Shown one piece after another: positions 1 through 6,780 of a stretch of DNA of 17,724 bases. The notes below the pieces were generated by a model. The model had not been told where the DNA came from. It made no database searches and worked only from the letters and a program-made list of their open reading frames with translations. A program made the translations under genes and the position numbers. This DNA comes from JADJNW01 sp046314415 (GTDB lineage Bacteria > Bacteroidota > Bacteroidia > Chitinophagales > Saprospiraceae): positions 1-17,724 of the forward strand of contig JBKBWT010000094.1 in assembly GCA_046314415.1 (NCBI GenBank). Reading direction: 5' to 3'. How positions within the stretch are numbered: position 1 is the first letter of the stretch; every line of letters begins with the position of its first letter.

Positions 1-341
1 ATAATATGATTTGCCGGTAGTGAAATATTGCTCACCAAACGACTGGCACGTTCGCGAATTTGATTAATCTCTGGATATAATAGTCCGATGCAATCTATGG
101 TGACCAGCGCGAGCGCCGTTTTACCATCGTATAAAACCACCGCTTTGGCGAAAAGACTATCCAGGATGCTCGTAAATCGGCGGTTTTGTTTGTCCCCGGC
201 GATAAACGCACCCACCGGGGGATTGATAACTGCCGAGGCTGCACCGGCTTGCAACATTTTATTTGATTCTGAGGAGGGAACGGATTTACATTGTAGAAAT
301 ATAAAAATTGCAAAGAAAATATATAATAATATCGGCTTCAT
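1..341 (-). CDS. Neutral/alkaline ceramidase-like lipoprotein, N-terminal part (3' end cut by window edge)
   Basis: The minus-strand frame opens at an ATG at 339-341 and runs off the left edge, giving about 113 residues. It begins with a hydrophobic signal ending in LQC (Cys18), a lipoprotein lipobox, so the product is probably anchored in the envelope or at the surface. After it come AGAASAVINPPVGAFIAGD, then LFAKAVVLYDG and ALVTIDCIG. This is the typical opening of the neutral/alkaline non-lysosomal ceramidase N-terminal family (PF04734), which hydrolyses the amide bond of ceramides; many bacterial members have untested substrates. The active-site region lies beyond the edge, so activity cannot be judged. 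The start is 7 bases after the stop of the upstream propeller lipoprotein gene, so the two are very likely co-transcribed. The family call is good; the substrate is unknown. Confidence 0.8.
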   Translation of the reverse strand, partial: MKPILLYIFFAIFIFLQCKSVPSSESNKMLQAGAASAVINPPVGAFIAGDKQNRRFTSILDSLFAKAVVLYDGKTALALVTIDCIGLLYPEINQIRERASRLVSNISLPANHI

Positions 342-348
342 AGTGCAT

Positions 349-1668
349 CTATTTACTGAATTCTATAATATGCTCCGATTTATATTCACTTTTCTCCGGC
401 TTGATGTTTTTTACAAACAAGCGGGCGCGTTGCCCCAATTTCAGGCAGGTATGCTTGTTTTCAATGTCTTCCGGTGTATTCATGGGTTGTAAGGAAGGAT
501 ACCAGAGGAAATAACCGGGCTTATCCAGTAATAATTTAGGCTTGGTCCAGTCTTGCGAATTCAGGGCTTCTCCCAAGTCCTTATGTTGATTGAAGGAGAT
601 GTGAATGCTGCTGCCCGCCCAGGACGGACCCACGACTTTGCCCATGAGCATGACCCAACAATTGAGATAATCGTTCCAACTCACGGAAGGTCCCCAGTGA
701 AATCCACCGGTTGGCGAAGATGCCGGACCGCCACCTTCTGCCATCGGAATTTGCAGCGAAGCAATCGGCGCGCCCACGCCATTCCACGGCGCGTTGAAGC
801 CTTTGCCATCCCAGCGTTTGGCTTTGCCTACCGGATTATCCAATTCATCCAGGCGAATGCGGGCGACGCTGATGCACTGCCCCGACCATTCTTTTGCACG
901 GTCATAATTTTTTTCATCATAAACGCCAGGAAAACCATATTCACCATAAAATAAATATAAATAATCGCCGCTCGCCACTGCCGAAGGGTCGCCCACGCCA
1001 CCGGCAAAGGTATTGGACGTATTATACGGTTTTAAAATCAGCCGCGGCTGCAAATCTTCAATGAAAAGCCCTTTGTTTTCCCAGCTTCTGCCGCCATCCA
1101 CCGATTTCATAATGCCGATGCGACATACTGCCGCCGGAGAGGTGGGACCTTGTAAGCCTTGGGGCCATTTTTCATCCTTGTAACCCTCGCCGGTTGTCGA
1201 GTCGTAGGGCAGGGTAGAGGGGTAATTTTCATTATGATAAACGGCGTATAATGTTTTACCGCTGGGGTCTTTGGGACTTTGATACACCGTTTCAAACCAT
1301 ACGGCACCGTGTAATCCTTTTTGACCAATGGGCGCATTTTTGGGCATTATTGGCTCGGTGAAAGCCTCCGGTGCACTCCGAAAAGCCTCTTCGGCATTGC
1401 GTCCATCGGCAAATTTCAGGTCGCGCGCGTTGCCCCAGAGCGGGTCTTCCCCATACTTTCCGGGAAAAATGCGAAAGGTATCGCCAATCCAGGCTTCCGC
1501 CATATTACAATCTACAAAAGAATTGAAGTAAATGGTATCGGTAGGAATCAGCGTAAATTGTGGATTGAAAGGCGTTTCCTGCGTTTCAGGTGCTTTTTTA
1601 TTATTACATGCACTAAATAACAATGCAATTGCCAGTACGGCAAGGGCTAAGGTGTCTTTCCGATTCAT
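349..1668 (-). CDS. Secreted beta-propeller lipoprotein, glycoside hydrolase/sialidase-like
   Basis: This 439-residue protein has a signal peptide ending in the lipobox LFSAC (Cys21), followed by a polar linker, so it should be a lipoprotein outside the cytoplasm. Residues 45-425 look like a beta-propeller of the GH43/sialidase-like type. There is an Asp-box at 189-196 (S-x-D-x-G-x-x-W), a GVGDPSAV segment near 225 that recalls the acidic motifs of five-bladed propeller hydrolases, and a WGPSVSW segment near 325 followed by WVMLMG. I cannot assign catalytic residues, a family number or a substrate, and DUF4185-type proteins are another possible home. It lies between the GH5 gene (174 bases upstream) and the ceramidase-like gene (7 bases downstream), all on the same strand, which fits a role in degrading an external glycan or glycolipid. 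Confidence 0.7.
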   Translation of the reverse strand: MNRKDTLALAVLAIALLFSACNNKKAPETQETPFNPQFTLIPTDTIYFNSFVDCNMAEAWIGDTFRIFPGKYGEDPLWGNARDLKFADGRNAEEAFRSAPEAFTEPIMPKNAPIGQKGLHGAVWFETVYQSPKDPSGKTLYAVYHNENYPSTLPYDSTTGEGYKDEKWPQGLQGPTSPAAVCRIGIMKSVDGGRSWENKGLFIEDLQPRLILKPYNTSNTFAGGVGDPSAVASGDYLYLFYGEYGFPGVYDEKNYDRAKEWSGQCISVARIRLDELDNPVGKAKRWDGKGFNAPWNGVGAPIASLQIPMAEGGGPASSPTGGFHWGPSVSWNDYLNCWVMLMGKVVGPSWAGSSIHISFNQHKDLGEALNSQDWTKPKLLLDKPGYFLWYPSLQPMNTPEDIENKHTCLKLGQRARLFVKNIKPEKSEYKSEHIIEFSK

Positions 1669-1842
1669 GTTTAGTTAGTTTGATCCTTGACTTGGAACCT
1701 AAAAATAAGTTTTTTGTGCTAATTCGGGTAAATCCCGTGAGATAATTCTTTATTTCTTTATAAATAATTTATTATGAGTTAAATATAAATTTACTTAAAA
1801 ATAAATATTATATTCTTTACACCGCGTAAAAATTTACAGTCG

Positions 1843-3600
1843 TCACGAGCGTTTCTGTCGAACGAATTCTAAAGATTTGATATTAAATCCGCCATTTAGT
1901 GCGCTCAGCTTTATAATATTCAAGCCTTTTTTAAGTGTAATGCCTTTTATTTCAACGGTTTGCCATTGCTCCCAGCCTTTCGTGTTCGGGATAGCCAGCG
2001 CTGGCGCAGTGATATTATTGAATGATAATCCCAGTTTGCCATCGGCATTTTCCGAAGCAACCGTACATTTGAGCGTATAAATCCCTTTTTTGGCAACTTC
2101 CACGGTATATTGTAACCATTCATCGGTTTCAAAATGGCTGATGTAATAACTTCCTGGATTGTTGCTTTCCCGTGTAATGTCCACACCATCATTACGGTAT
2201 GTATTGCCTCTGTTTCCTATATTACGATCACTATTTACGGAGATGTAATAATTACCCGTGTCCCGATCGGCGTAAGCAAAGCCATTTCGCCCCATATCAT
2301 AATCAACCGCATGTATCATGGAATTGGTAGTTATTACATGCTTTTTAAATGGTTTGGTCGCATTGGTCTGCGTTTGTCGGAACATGGCATCTATTACATC
2401 GGCATGATAAATACAATTTTCCAACTTTACATTTTCGGCTAATTCCATTAAACCTTGGTAAGCTTCTTCAGCGCTTGGTTTCGGACCCTTGTTTGCCCAG
2501 AAATCCAGTATTTTCTGATAATTTTTAGGCACTTTTACTTCCAGGGGATTATTATATCCCAATTTTTTCAGGGGCCACCATGCCCAGCCAATATTATTAT
2601 TTTCTATTAAATGAATGGCGTCTCTGAACCAAACATTGGAATTTTCGCCGGATTCGCCCAACCAAACCGGTGCATTTTGTTGCGTGCGAATATCAATATA
2701 TTTTTGAATGGCTTCAAGATTATTATAATTCCAATACTTATGAAAACTTATGACCATATTATTATCCCATAAAGGAAAAATTCCATTATAATTATTGTCC
2801 CAGCAATTACCTTCTACTATAATAATATGCCGATTATCTACCTCCCGAATGGTTTTTGTGATGTCTATCATTAACTTTTTCAACGGTTCATTTAGTGGTT
2901 CATTACATCCGTTGCGATCTTCGGCACTAGCAAAACCCCAGTTAGGTTCATTGATAATATCATAAGCGCCCAGCCAGGGTTCATTGGCATAACGTTCGGC
3001 TAGTTTGCGCCACAGCGCAATCATTTTTTGCTGGTTTGCTTCACTCTGCCAGAGAGAAGGCTTATCAGGATTTCGATCGGCAATATTCAGGTCATTTCCT
3101 TGCCCGCCAGGAGCAGCATGTAAATCCAGGATTAAATATAATTTATTGTTTTTACACCATTGTAATAGACTGTCGGTCAACGCAAAACCTTTTTCCAGCC
3201 AAGTGTTTTGTCCGGGCACAGGTTCTGCTTCAACCGGCAACGTATAAAGATTATAATGCATAGCGAGGCGAACGGAGTTAAAACCCCAGGCTGCCAGCGA
3301 GTCGATGTCAATTTTGCGGGTGTGATTGGCTAACCACGCATTATAAAACGTGGCGGTTTTTTCTTTGCCCACCAGGTCTTCCAGGTTTTTTCTGATCACA
3401 TGTTGCTGTTGCCCAATGCCTTGTACGCGCAGCATATAACCTTCCTGCAACATCCATCCACCCAAACCCATGCCGCGCAGCAGCACGTTTTCACCTTTTT
3501 CATTGACAATACGTTGATCTTGTACGCGCAGAAAGCCTTGTGCATCAAGAGATTGAATAAAAATGCAGCACCAGCAGAGTAGGAGAGGAGTGTATTTCAT
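1843..3600 (-). CDS. Secreted GH5 glycoside hydrolase with C-terminal CBM6-like module
   Basis: This 585-residue protein has a signal peptide at about 1-20 (ending SLDAQ). A GH5 (cellulase-family) TIM barrel spans about 25-370, with RLAMHY at 111-116, HAAPGGQ at 161-167, INEP at 216-219 (Glu218, the expected acid/base), HKYW at 287-290 and WLGESGE at 313-319 (Glu316, the expected nucleophile). Both catalytic glutamates are present, so the enzyme looks intact. Residues from about 425 to 582 resemble a CBM6-type beta-sandwich, with DEWLQYTVEV near 493 and GIYTLKCTV near 506. GH5 contains beta-1,4-, beta-1,3- and beta-1,6-glucanases, mannanases and endoglycoceramidases, and I cannot fix the subfamily from sequence alone. 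The HAAPGGQ region recalls exo-beta-1,3-glucanase-like members. It is the first gene of the minus-strand trio of exported proteins. Confidence 0.9.
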   Translation of the reverse strand: MKYTPLLLCWCCIFIQSLDAQGFLRVQDQRIVNEKGENVLLRGMGLGGWMLQEGYMLRVQGIGQQQHVIRKNLEDLVGKEKTATFYNAWLANHTRKIDIDSLAAWGFNSVRLAMHYNLYTLPVEAEPVPGQNTWLEKGFALTDSLLQWCKNNKLYLILDLHAAPGGQGNDLNIADRNPDKPSLWQSEANQQKMIALWRKLAERYANEPWLGAYDIINEPNWGFASAEDRNGCNEPLNEPLKKLMIDITKTIREVDNRHIIIVEGNCWDNNYNGIFPLWDNNMVISFHKYWNYNNLEAIQKYIDIRTQQNAPVWLGESGENSNVWFRDAIHLIENNNIGWAWWPLKKLGYNNPLEVKVPKNYQKILDFWANKGPKPSAEEAYQGLMELAENVKLENCIYHADVIDAMFRQTQTNATKPFKKHVITTNSMIHAVDYDMGRNGFAYADRDTGNYYISVNSDRNIGNRGNTYRNDGVDITRESNNPGSYYISHFETDEWLQYTVEVAKKGIYTLKCTVASENADGKLGLSFNNITAPALAIPNTKGWEQWQTVEIKGITLKKGLNIIKLSALNGGFNIKSLEFVRQKRS

Positions 3601-3620
3601 GTTGCCTTGTTTTTGGCAAT
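3601..3620 (-). promoter_or_regulatory. Small inverted repeat abutting the GH5 start codon
   Basis: TTGCC at 3602-3606 pairs with GGCAA at 3615-3619 around an 8-base loop, placing a short hairpin one base upstream of the ATG in the GH5 messenger. A hairpin here could hinder ribosome loading, but a 5-bp stem is weak and may be chance. Confidence 0.2.
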
Positions 3621-3809
3621 AAAAATAGAATTTTTAAGTCAAGTAGCAAGGATTATAGCGAGGTCGCCCTAACTATTTTAGGACAAAAGCTACATTTTAT
3701 CGGTTTGATCCTTTCATTGATCTATAAAATTCAATTTCACTTTACTTCCTCCTGCAATTTGGCGTCTATGTAAGCAAAATCATTTTTATCACCTGACAAC
3801 ACAAATATT

Positions 3810-4511
3810 ATGAAATTTAAATTGCTCTGGCTTGCATTATTTGTAAGCACCCTGTTATTTACTTCTTGTAAAGAAGATACCACCGAAGAAGTTAGTAAAA
3901 CGTATGATTTACAAGGTTTTACAGAGATTGATCTCGGCGATGCTTTTGAAATTATTATATCCAAAGGCAATACTTTTGAAGTGAAAGCCTTCGGAACAAC
4001 CCGCAATATTGACGAATTGCAATTGAAAGTCGTCAACAACCGACTTACCGCCAAGTACGAGCCTTACCGCAACGCCCGCAAACGCACACAAATCACGGTT
4101 CAAGTGCCTAAGCTGACCTACCTGCGACTTTCCGGTGCAACAGAGACAGAACTGCGTGGTTTTTTCAGCGCTACGGATAGCCTGAAGCTCAGTGTTGACG
4201 GGGCTTCCGAACTCGATGCCGACATGGAATGGCGCTATCTTGATCTGAAAGTCAGCGGCGCTTCGGATGTTACTTTGGACGGCGTCACCAGAAATGTAAA
4301 AATGGAAGTAAGCGGCACTTCACGCCTGATTGCCAATAACTTACGTACCGAAACCGTTGAAGCTAATGTAAGTGGTGTGAGCCGGGCAAGTGTGAATGTA
4401 CTAAAATCGCTAACCGGCAACGTGAGCGGCAACAGCGAATTGCGGTACATCGGCAATCCGACTACGCTACAAGTGGAATTGAGTGGCAATAGTAAGCTGA
4501 CAAAATTATAA
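3810..4511 (+). CDS. GIN-domain (DUF2807) lipoprotein
   Basis: This 233-residue protein starts with a lipoprotein signal peptide ending LFTSC (Cys20). The rest matches the putative auto-transporter adhesin head GIN domain (PF10988, DUF2807). It opens with the typical LQGFTEIDLGDAFEIIIS at about 34 and then repeats short beta-helix turns such as LSGATE, VDGASE, VSGASD, VSGTSR, VSGVSR, VSGNSE and LSGNSK, roughly every 18-22 residues from 110 to 230. The fold is expected to be a right-handed beta-helix. Its function in Bacteroidota is largely unknown; proposals include surface adhesion or envelope stress roles. It stands alone on the plus strand, divergent from GH5, and ends just before a hairpin terminator. 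I see no sign of co-transcription with aroC. Confidence 0.85.
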   Translation: MKFKLLWLALFVSTLLFTSCKEDTTEEVSKTYDLQGFTEIDLGDAFEIIISKGNTFEVKAFGTTRNIDELQLKVVNNRLTAKYEPYRNARKRTQITVQVPKLTYLRLSGATETELRGFFSATDSLKLSVDGASELDADMEWRYLDLKVSGASDVTLDGVTRNVKMEVSGTSRLIANNLRTETVEANVSGVSRASVNVLKSLTGNVSGNSELRYIGNPTTLQVELSGNSKLTKL

Positions 4512-4520
4512 AATCCCGTG

Positions 4521-4553
4521 CTCCCGCAGCTTTTATGTCAATAGTTGCGGGAG
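4521..4553 (+). terminator. Intrinsic-terminator-like hairpin after the GIN-domain gene
   Basis: CTCCCGCAGCT (4521-4531) pairs with AGTTGCGGGAG (4543-4553), an 11-bp stem with one G-U pair and an 11-base loop, starting 10 bases after the stop codon. The downstream side is T-rich only in patches (no clean T-run), so termination is likely but not certain. It separates the GIN-domain gene from aroC. Confidence 0.65.
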
Positions 4554-4581
4554 AATTCCTCAAACTTTCTTATTCTTGCCT

Positions 4582-4589
4582 GATATTTG
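4582..4589 (+). promoter_or_regulatory. aroC: Candidate Bacteroidota -7 element before aroC
   Basis: GATATTTG at 4582-4589 matches the Bacteroidota sigma-ABfr -7 consensus TAnnTTTG at seven of eight positions. It would place a transcript start about 35 bases before the aroC ATG. I find no well-placed TTTG for the -33 element, so this is a weak candidate. Confidence 0.2.
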
Positions 4590-4631
4590 TACTAAAATCG
4601 TCCTTTGTAAATCGGACTTTGAACTTTCAAA

Positions 4632-5711
4632 ATGGCAGGCAATACTTTCGGTAATAGCTTCAAAATCAGTACTTTCGGTGAGTCGCACGGCAAAGCCATT
4701 GGTGTCATCATTGATGGTTGCCCCGCCGGGCTGGAAATAGATGAGAATTTTATTCAATATGAATTAGACCGGCGCCGACCGGGTCAATCCAATATTGTTA
4801 CGCAGCGCAAAGAAAGCGATACTGTACAGATTCTATCGGGTGTTTTTGAAGGCAAAAGCACGGGTACGCCCATTGGTATGGTGATTTATAATGATGACCA
4901 ACGCTCGGGCGATTACAGTCATATAGCGGATAAATTTCGTCCTTCGCACGCCGATTTTACCTATTTTGCTAAATATGGCATTCGGGATTATCGCGGAGGC
5001 GGGCGCTCTTCCGCGCGCGAAACGGCGGCACGCGTGGCAGCAGGGGCAATTGCAAAATTATTATTACAAACGCAAGGTATTACAATCAATGCTTATGTAA
5101 GCCAGGTCGGACATTTAAAAGTAAATAAAACGTATCATGAATTAAATTTCCATGATATTGAAGCGACGGATGTGCGCTGCCCCGACCTGGAAATGGCGGA
5201 ACAAATGATAGATTTGATCAAAGCGGTACGTAAAGCGGGCGATACCATCGGCGGGGTGATTACGGGGGTGGTACAGGGCTGTCCGGTGGGTTTGGGCGAG
5301 CCGGCGTTTGACAAATTGCATGCGGATTTGGCGAAAGCCATGATGAGCATCAATGCCACTAAAGGTTTTGAATATGGGTCGGGTTTTGATGGAGTTAGTC
5401 TACGCGGCTCGGAGCACAACGACCTGTTTTACAATGAAGAAGGTATTATAAAAACTCGTACGAATCACTCTGGCGGCATTCAGGGCGGCATTTCCAATGG
5501 CATGGATATTTACTTTCGGGTGGCGTTTAAACCGGTTGCAACGATTATCCCGGAGCAAGAGTCGGTGAATGAAATGGGCGAGCCAGTCACGGTAGTAGGG
5601 CGTGGGCGCCATGATCCTTGCGTGCTGCCGCGCGCGGTGCCGATTGTAGAAGCCATGACCGCATTGGTGCTGGCTGACCATTGGTTGCGGCAACGTGCTG
5701 CAAAATTGTAG
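4632..5711 (+). CDS. aroC: Chorismate synthase
   Basis: This 359-residue protein has the usual length of the family. It converts 5-enolpyruvylshikimate-3-phosphate to chorismate, the last shikimate-pathway step, using reduced FMN in the cytoplasm. All the family signatures are present: FGESHG at 15-20, the DRRRPGQS segment near 46, RPSHAD followed by YGIRDYRGGGRSSARET around 104-131, the NHSGGIQGGISNG block near 276, and GRHDPCVLPRAVPI near 325. The usual GH in the RPGHAD stretch is SH here, a minor change. The ATG at 4632 starts directly with the conserved N-terminus (MAGNTFGNSFKISTFGESHG), so the start is secure. It follows the GIN-gene terminator and is probably transcribed with the small gene 53 bases downstream. 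Confidence 0.98.
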   Translation: MAGNTFGNSFKISTFGESHGKAIGVIIDGCPAGLEIDENFIQYELDRRRPGQSNIVTQRKESDTVQILSGVFEGKSTGTPIGMVIYNDDQRSGDYSHIADKFRPSHADFTYFAKYGIRDYRGGGRSSARETAARVAAGAIAKLLLQTQGITINAYVSQVGHLKVNKTYHELNFHDIEATDVRCPDLEMAEQMIDLIKAVRKAGDTIGGVITGVVQGCPVGLGEPAFDKLHADLAKAMMSINATKGFEYGSGFDGVSLRGSEHNDLFYNEEGIIKTRTNHSGGIQGGISNGMDIYFRVAFKPVATIIPEQESVNEMGEPVTVVGRGRHDPCVLPRAVPIVEAMTALVLADHWLRQRAAKL

Positions 5712-5712
5712 C

Positions 5713-5728
5713 ACGGGCTTTAGCCTGT
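5713..5728 (+). repeat. Short imperfect palindrome just after aroC
   Basis: ACGGGCT (5713-5719) and AGCCTGT (5722-5728) form a compact dyad with one G-U pair, starting one base after the aroC stop codon. It could be a weak hairpin or one copy of a dispersed palindromic repeat. No T-run follows, so it is not a convincing terminator. Confidence 0.3.
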
Positions 5729-5764
5729 CGGATAAAATCAAAAATTTTATAGGTTAAATTATTT

Positions 5765-6013
5765 ATGTCACTGCATGAAATTATTATAAATATTCCGTCC
5801 GGTTATTCAGAAGTATATTATAATAATCGGAAATATGGTCTTACGCGTACTGATTTTAATGAAGGCAAAAGCCTGAAAATCTTTGCCGAAGAACTAGGTG
5901 GTACGGATTTTATTAGTTTTAATTATTATATTACAAGCCAGGATGAATATTTAAAACCCTGCGAAATGCCGGCGCAAAAGGTACGGGATTTTTTATTGAA
6001 TTTTAAAATATAA
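5765..6013 (+). CDS. Small conserved cytoplasmic protein of unknown function
   Basis: This 82-residue protein has no signal peptide or membrane segment. Its sequence has features I associate with a short Bacteroidota family: IPSGYSEVYYNNRKYGLTR near the start, then ELGGTDFISFNYYIT, LKPCEM and a C-terminal helix. From memory, similar short proteins are sometimes labelled peptide methionine sulfoxide reductase. It lacks the catalytic GCFW or RXCXN motifs of MsrA and MsrB, so I do not accept that function. The single Cys sits in KPCEMP near residue 65. It lies 53 bases after aroC on the same strand and converges with the DUF2461 gene. It is probably real, because of the conserved-looking pattern and clean frame, but no role can be assigned. 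Confidence 0.7.
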   Translation: MSLHEIIINIPSGYSEVYYNNRKYGLTRTDFNEGKSLKIFAEELGGTDFISFNYYITSQDEYLKPCEMPAQKVRDFLLNFKI

Positions 6014-6069
6014 TATTTAGATTAAACTTAATTTGATAAATCAATTTTATATAAATGTAGAATAGCTTA

Positions 6070-6735
6070 TTACATTTGCAACGCTTCAATCAGGAAATCA
6101 TTCAATGGTTTCATCGCCTGGTAATGCGCCATGACCAGCGATATTACATCATCCTGTAAGATTGTTTTTGGATCCAATTCTGCCATCACATAGTACTGCT
6201 TATTATACAACAAAGGCTGTTGTTTAGCGGATTGTATAAATTCGGCAGGTAATTTTTTGTTCTTTTCGCCGAGCACACCTTCTTCAAATTTATCCTTAAA
6301 CGTGGGGTGATTTATAATATCCTTAAAGCGCTGCGGGTGTAACATGATATGCTGGCGCACCTGATACAAGGGTTCTTTTTCCAGGAAATACGCACCGCCT
6401 CCGAGCATAAAAACGCCCTGCTCCAGGTGAATGTAAAATCCGGGTAATTCTTTTACTTTCGTGCCTGCACGAGAAATAAGCGCGCCAACATTGGTTTTGT
6501 AAGGACTTTTATCTTTGGAAAAACGGGTATCTCGGTTGATCCGAAAAATAGCTTTTTTGGGTTCAATGGTAATCTGTGGGTCTGATTTTTGAATTTCGCG
6601 TATAATTTCTCCGATAAAATGTTCGAAAGGCTTTTTTAAATCCGTTTCATAACGGGCTTTATTACTTTGAAACCAGTCTCGGTTATTGTTTTTTGTTAAA
6701 TCTTTTAAAAAATCGAGGGCTTTTTGCGTTAACAT
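6070..6735 (-). CDS. DUF2461 family protein
   Basis: This 221-residue protein matches the DUF2461 family (PF09365, TIGR02453) over its whole length, the normal size for the family. Visible hallmarks are LTQKALDFLKDLTKNNNRDWF at the N-terminus, the following N-K-A-R-Y, and the FRINRDTRFSKDKSPYKTN block at about 64-82, then the glycine-rich GFYIHLE...FMLGGGAYF region. It has no signal peptide, so it is probably cytoplasmic. The biochemical function of the family is not known to me. It begins 45 bases downstream of the tamB-like gene on the same strand, so it may be the last gene of that transcript. It converges on the small aroC-linked gene across a 56-base AT-rich gap. Confidence 0.9.
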   Translation of the reverse strand: MLTQKALDFLKDLTKNNNRDWFQSNKARYETDLKKPFEHFIGEIIREIQKSDPQITIEPKKAIFRINRDTRFSKDKSPYKTNVGALISRAGTKVKELPGFYIHLEQGVFMLGGGAYFLEKEPLYQVRQHIMLHPQRFKDIINHPTFKDKFEEGVLGEKNKKLPAEFIQSAKQQPLLYNKQYYVMAELDPKTILQDDVISLVMAHYQAMKPLNDFLIEALQM

Positions 6736-6780
6736 GATCGGGTTATTATGCTTGATATAATATTGTATTTTAATTAAATA

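Noticed and set aside
88..492. Plus-strand 134-codon frame across the ceramidase/propeller junction
   Set aside because: It is antisense to two recognised genes and has no family resemblance.
1723..1736. Short dyad CGGG-TAAAT-CCCG between the GH5 and propeller genes
   Set aside because: A 4-bp stem without a T-run is too weak to call a terminator or operator.
1679..3713. Ten-base word TTTGATCCTT at 1679-1688 and 3704-3713 in two spacers
   Set aside because: The two copies sit differently relative to their genes and a ten-base AT-rich match can arise by chance.
3737..4054. Minus-strand frame overlapping the start of the GIN-domain gene
   Set aside because: It overlaps the signal peptide and domain of a convincing lipoprotein gene and has no recognisable features of its own.
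6014..6069. AT-rich dyad around TTGATAAATCAA between convergent genes
   Set aside because: The stem is short, AT-only at its edges and has a mismatch; it is not convincing as a terminator.
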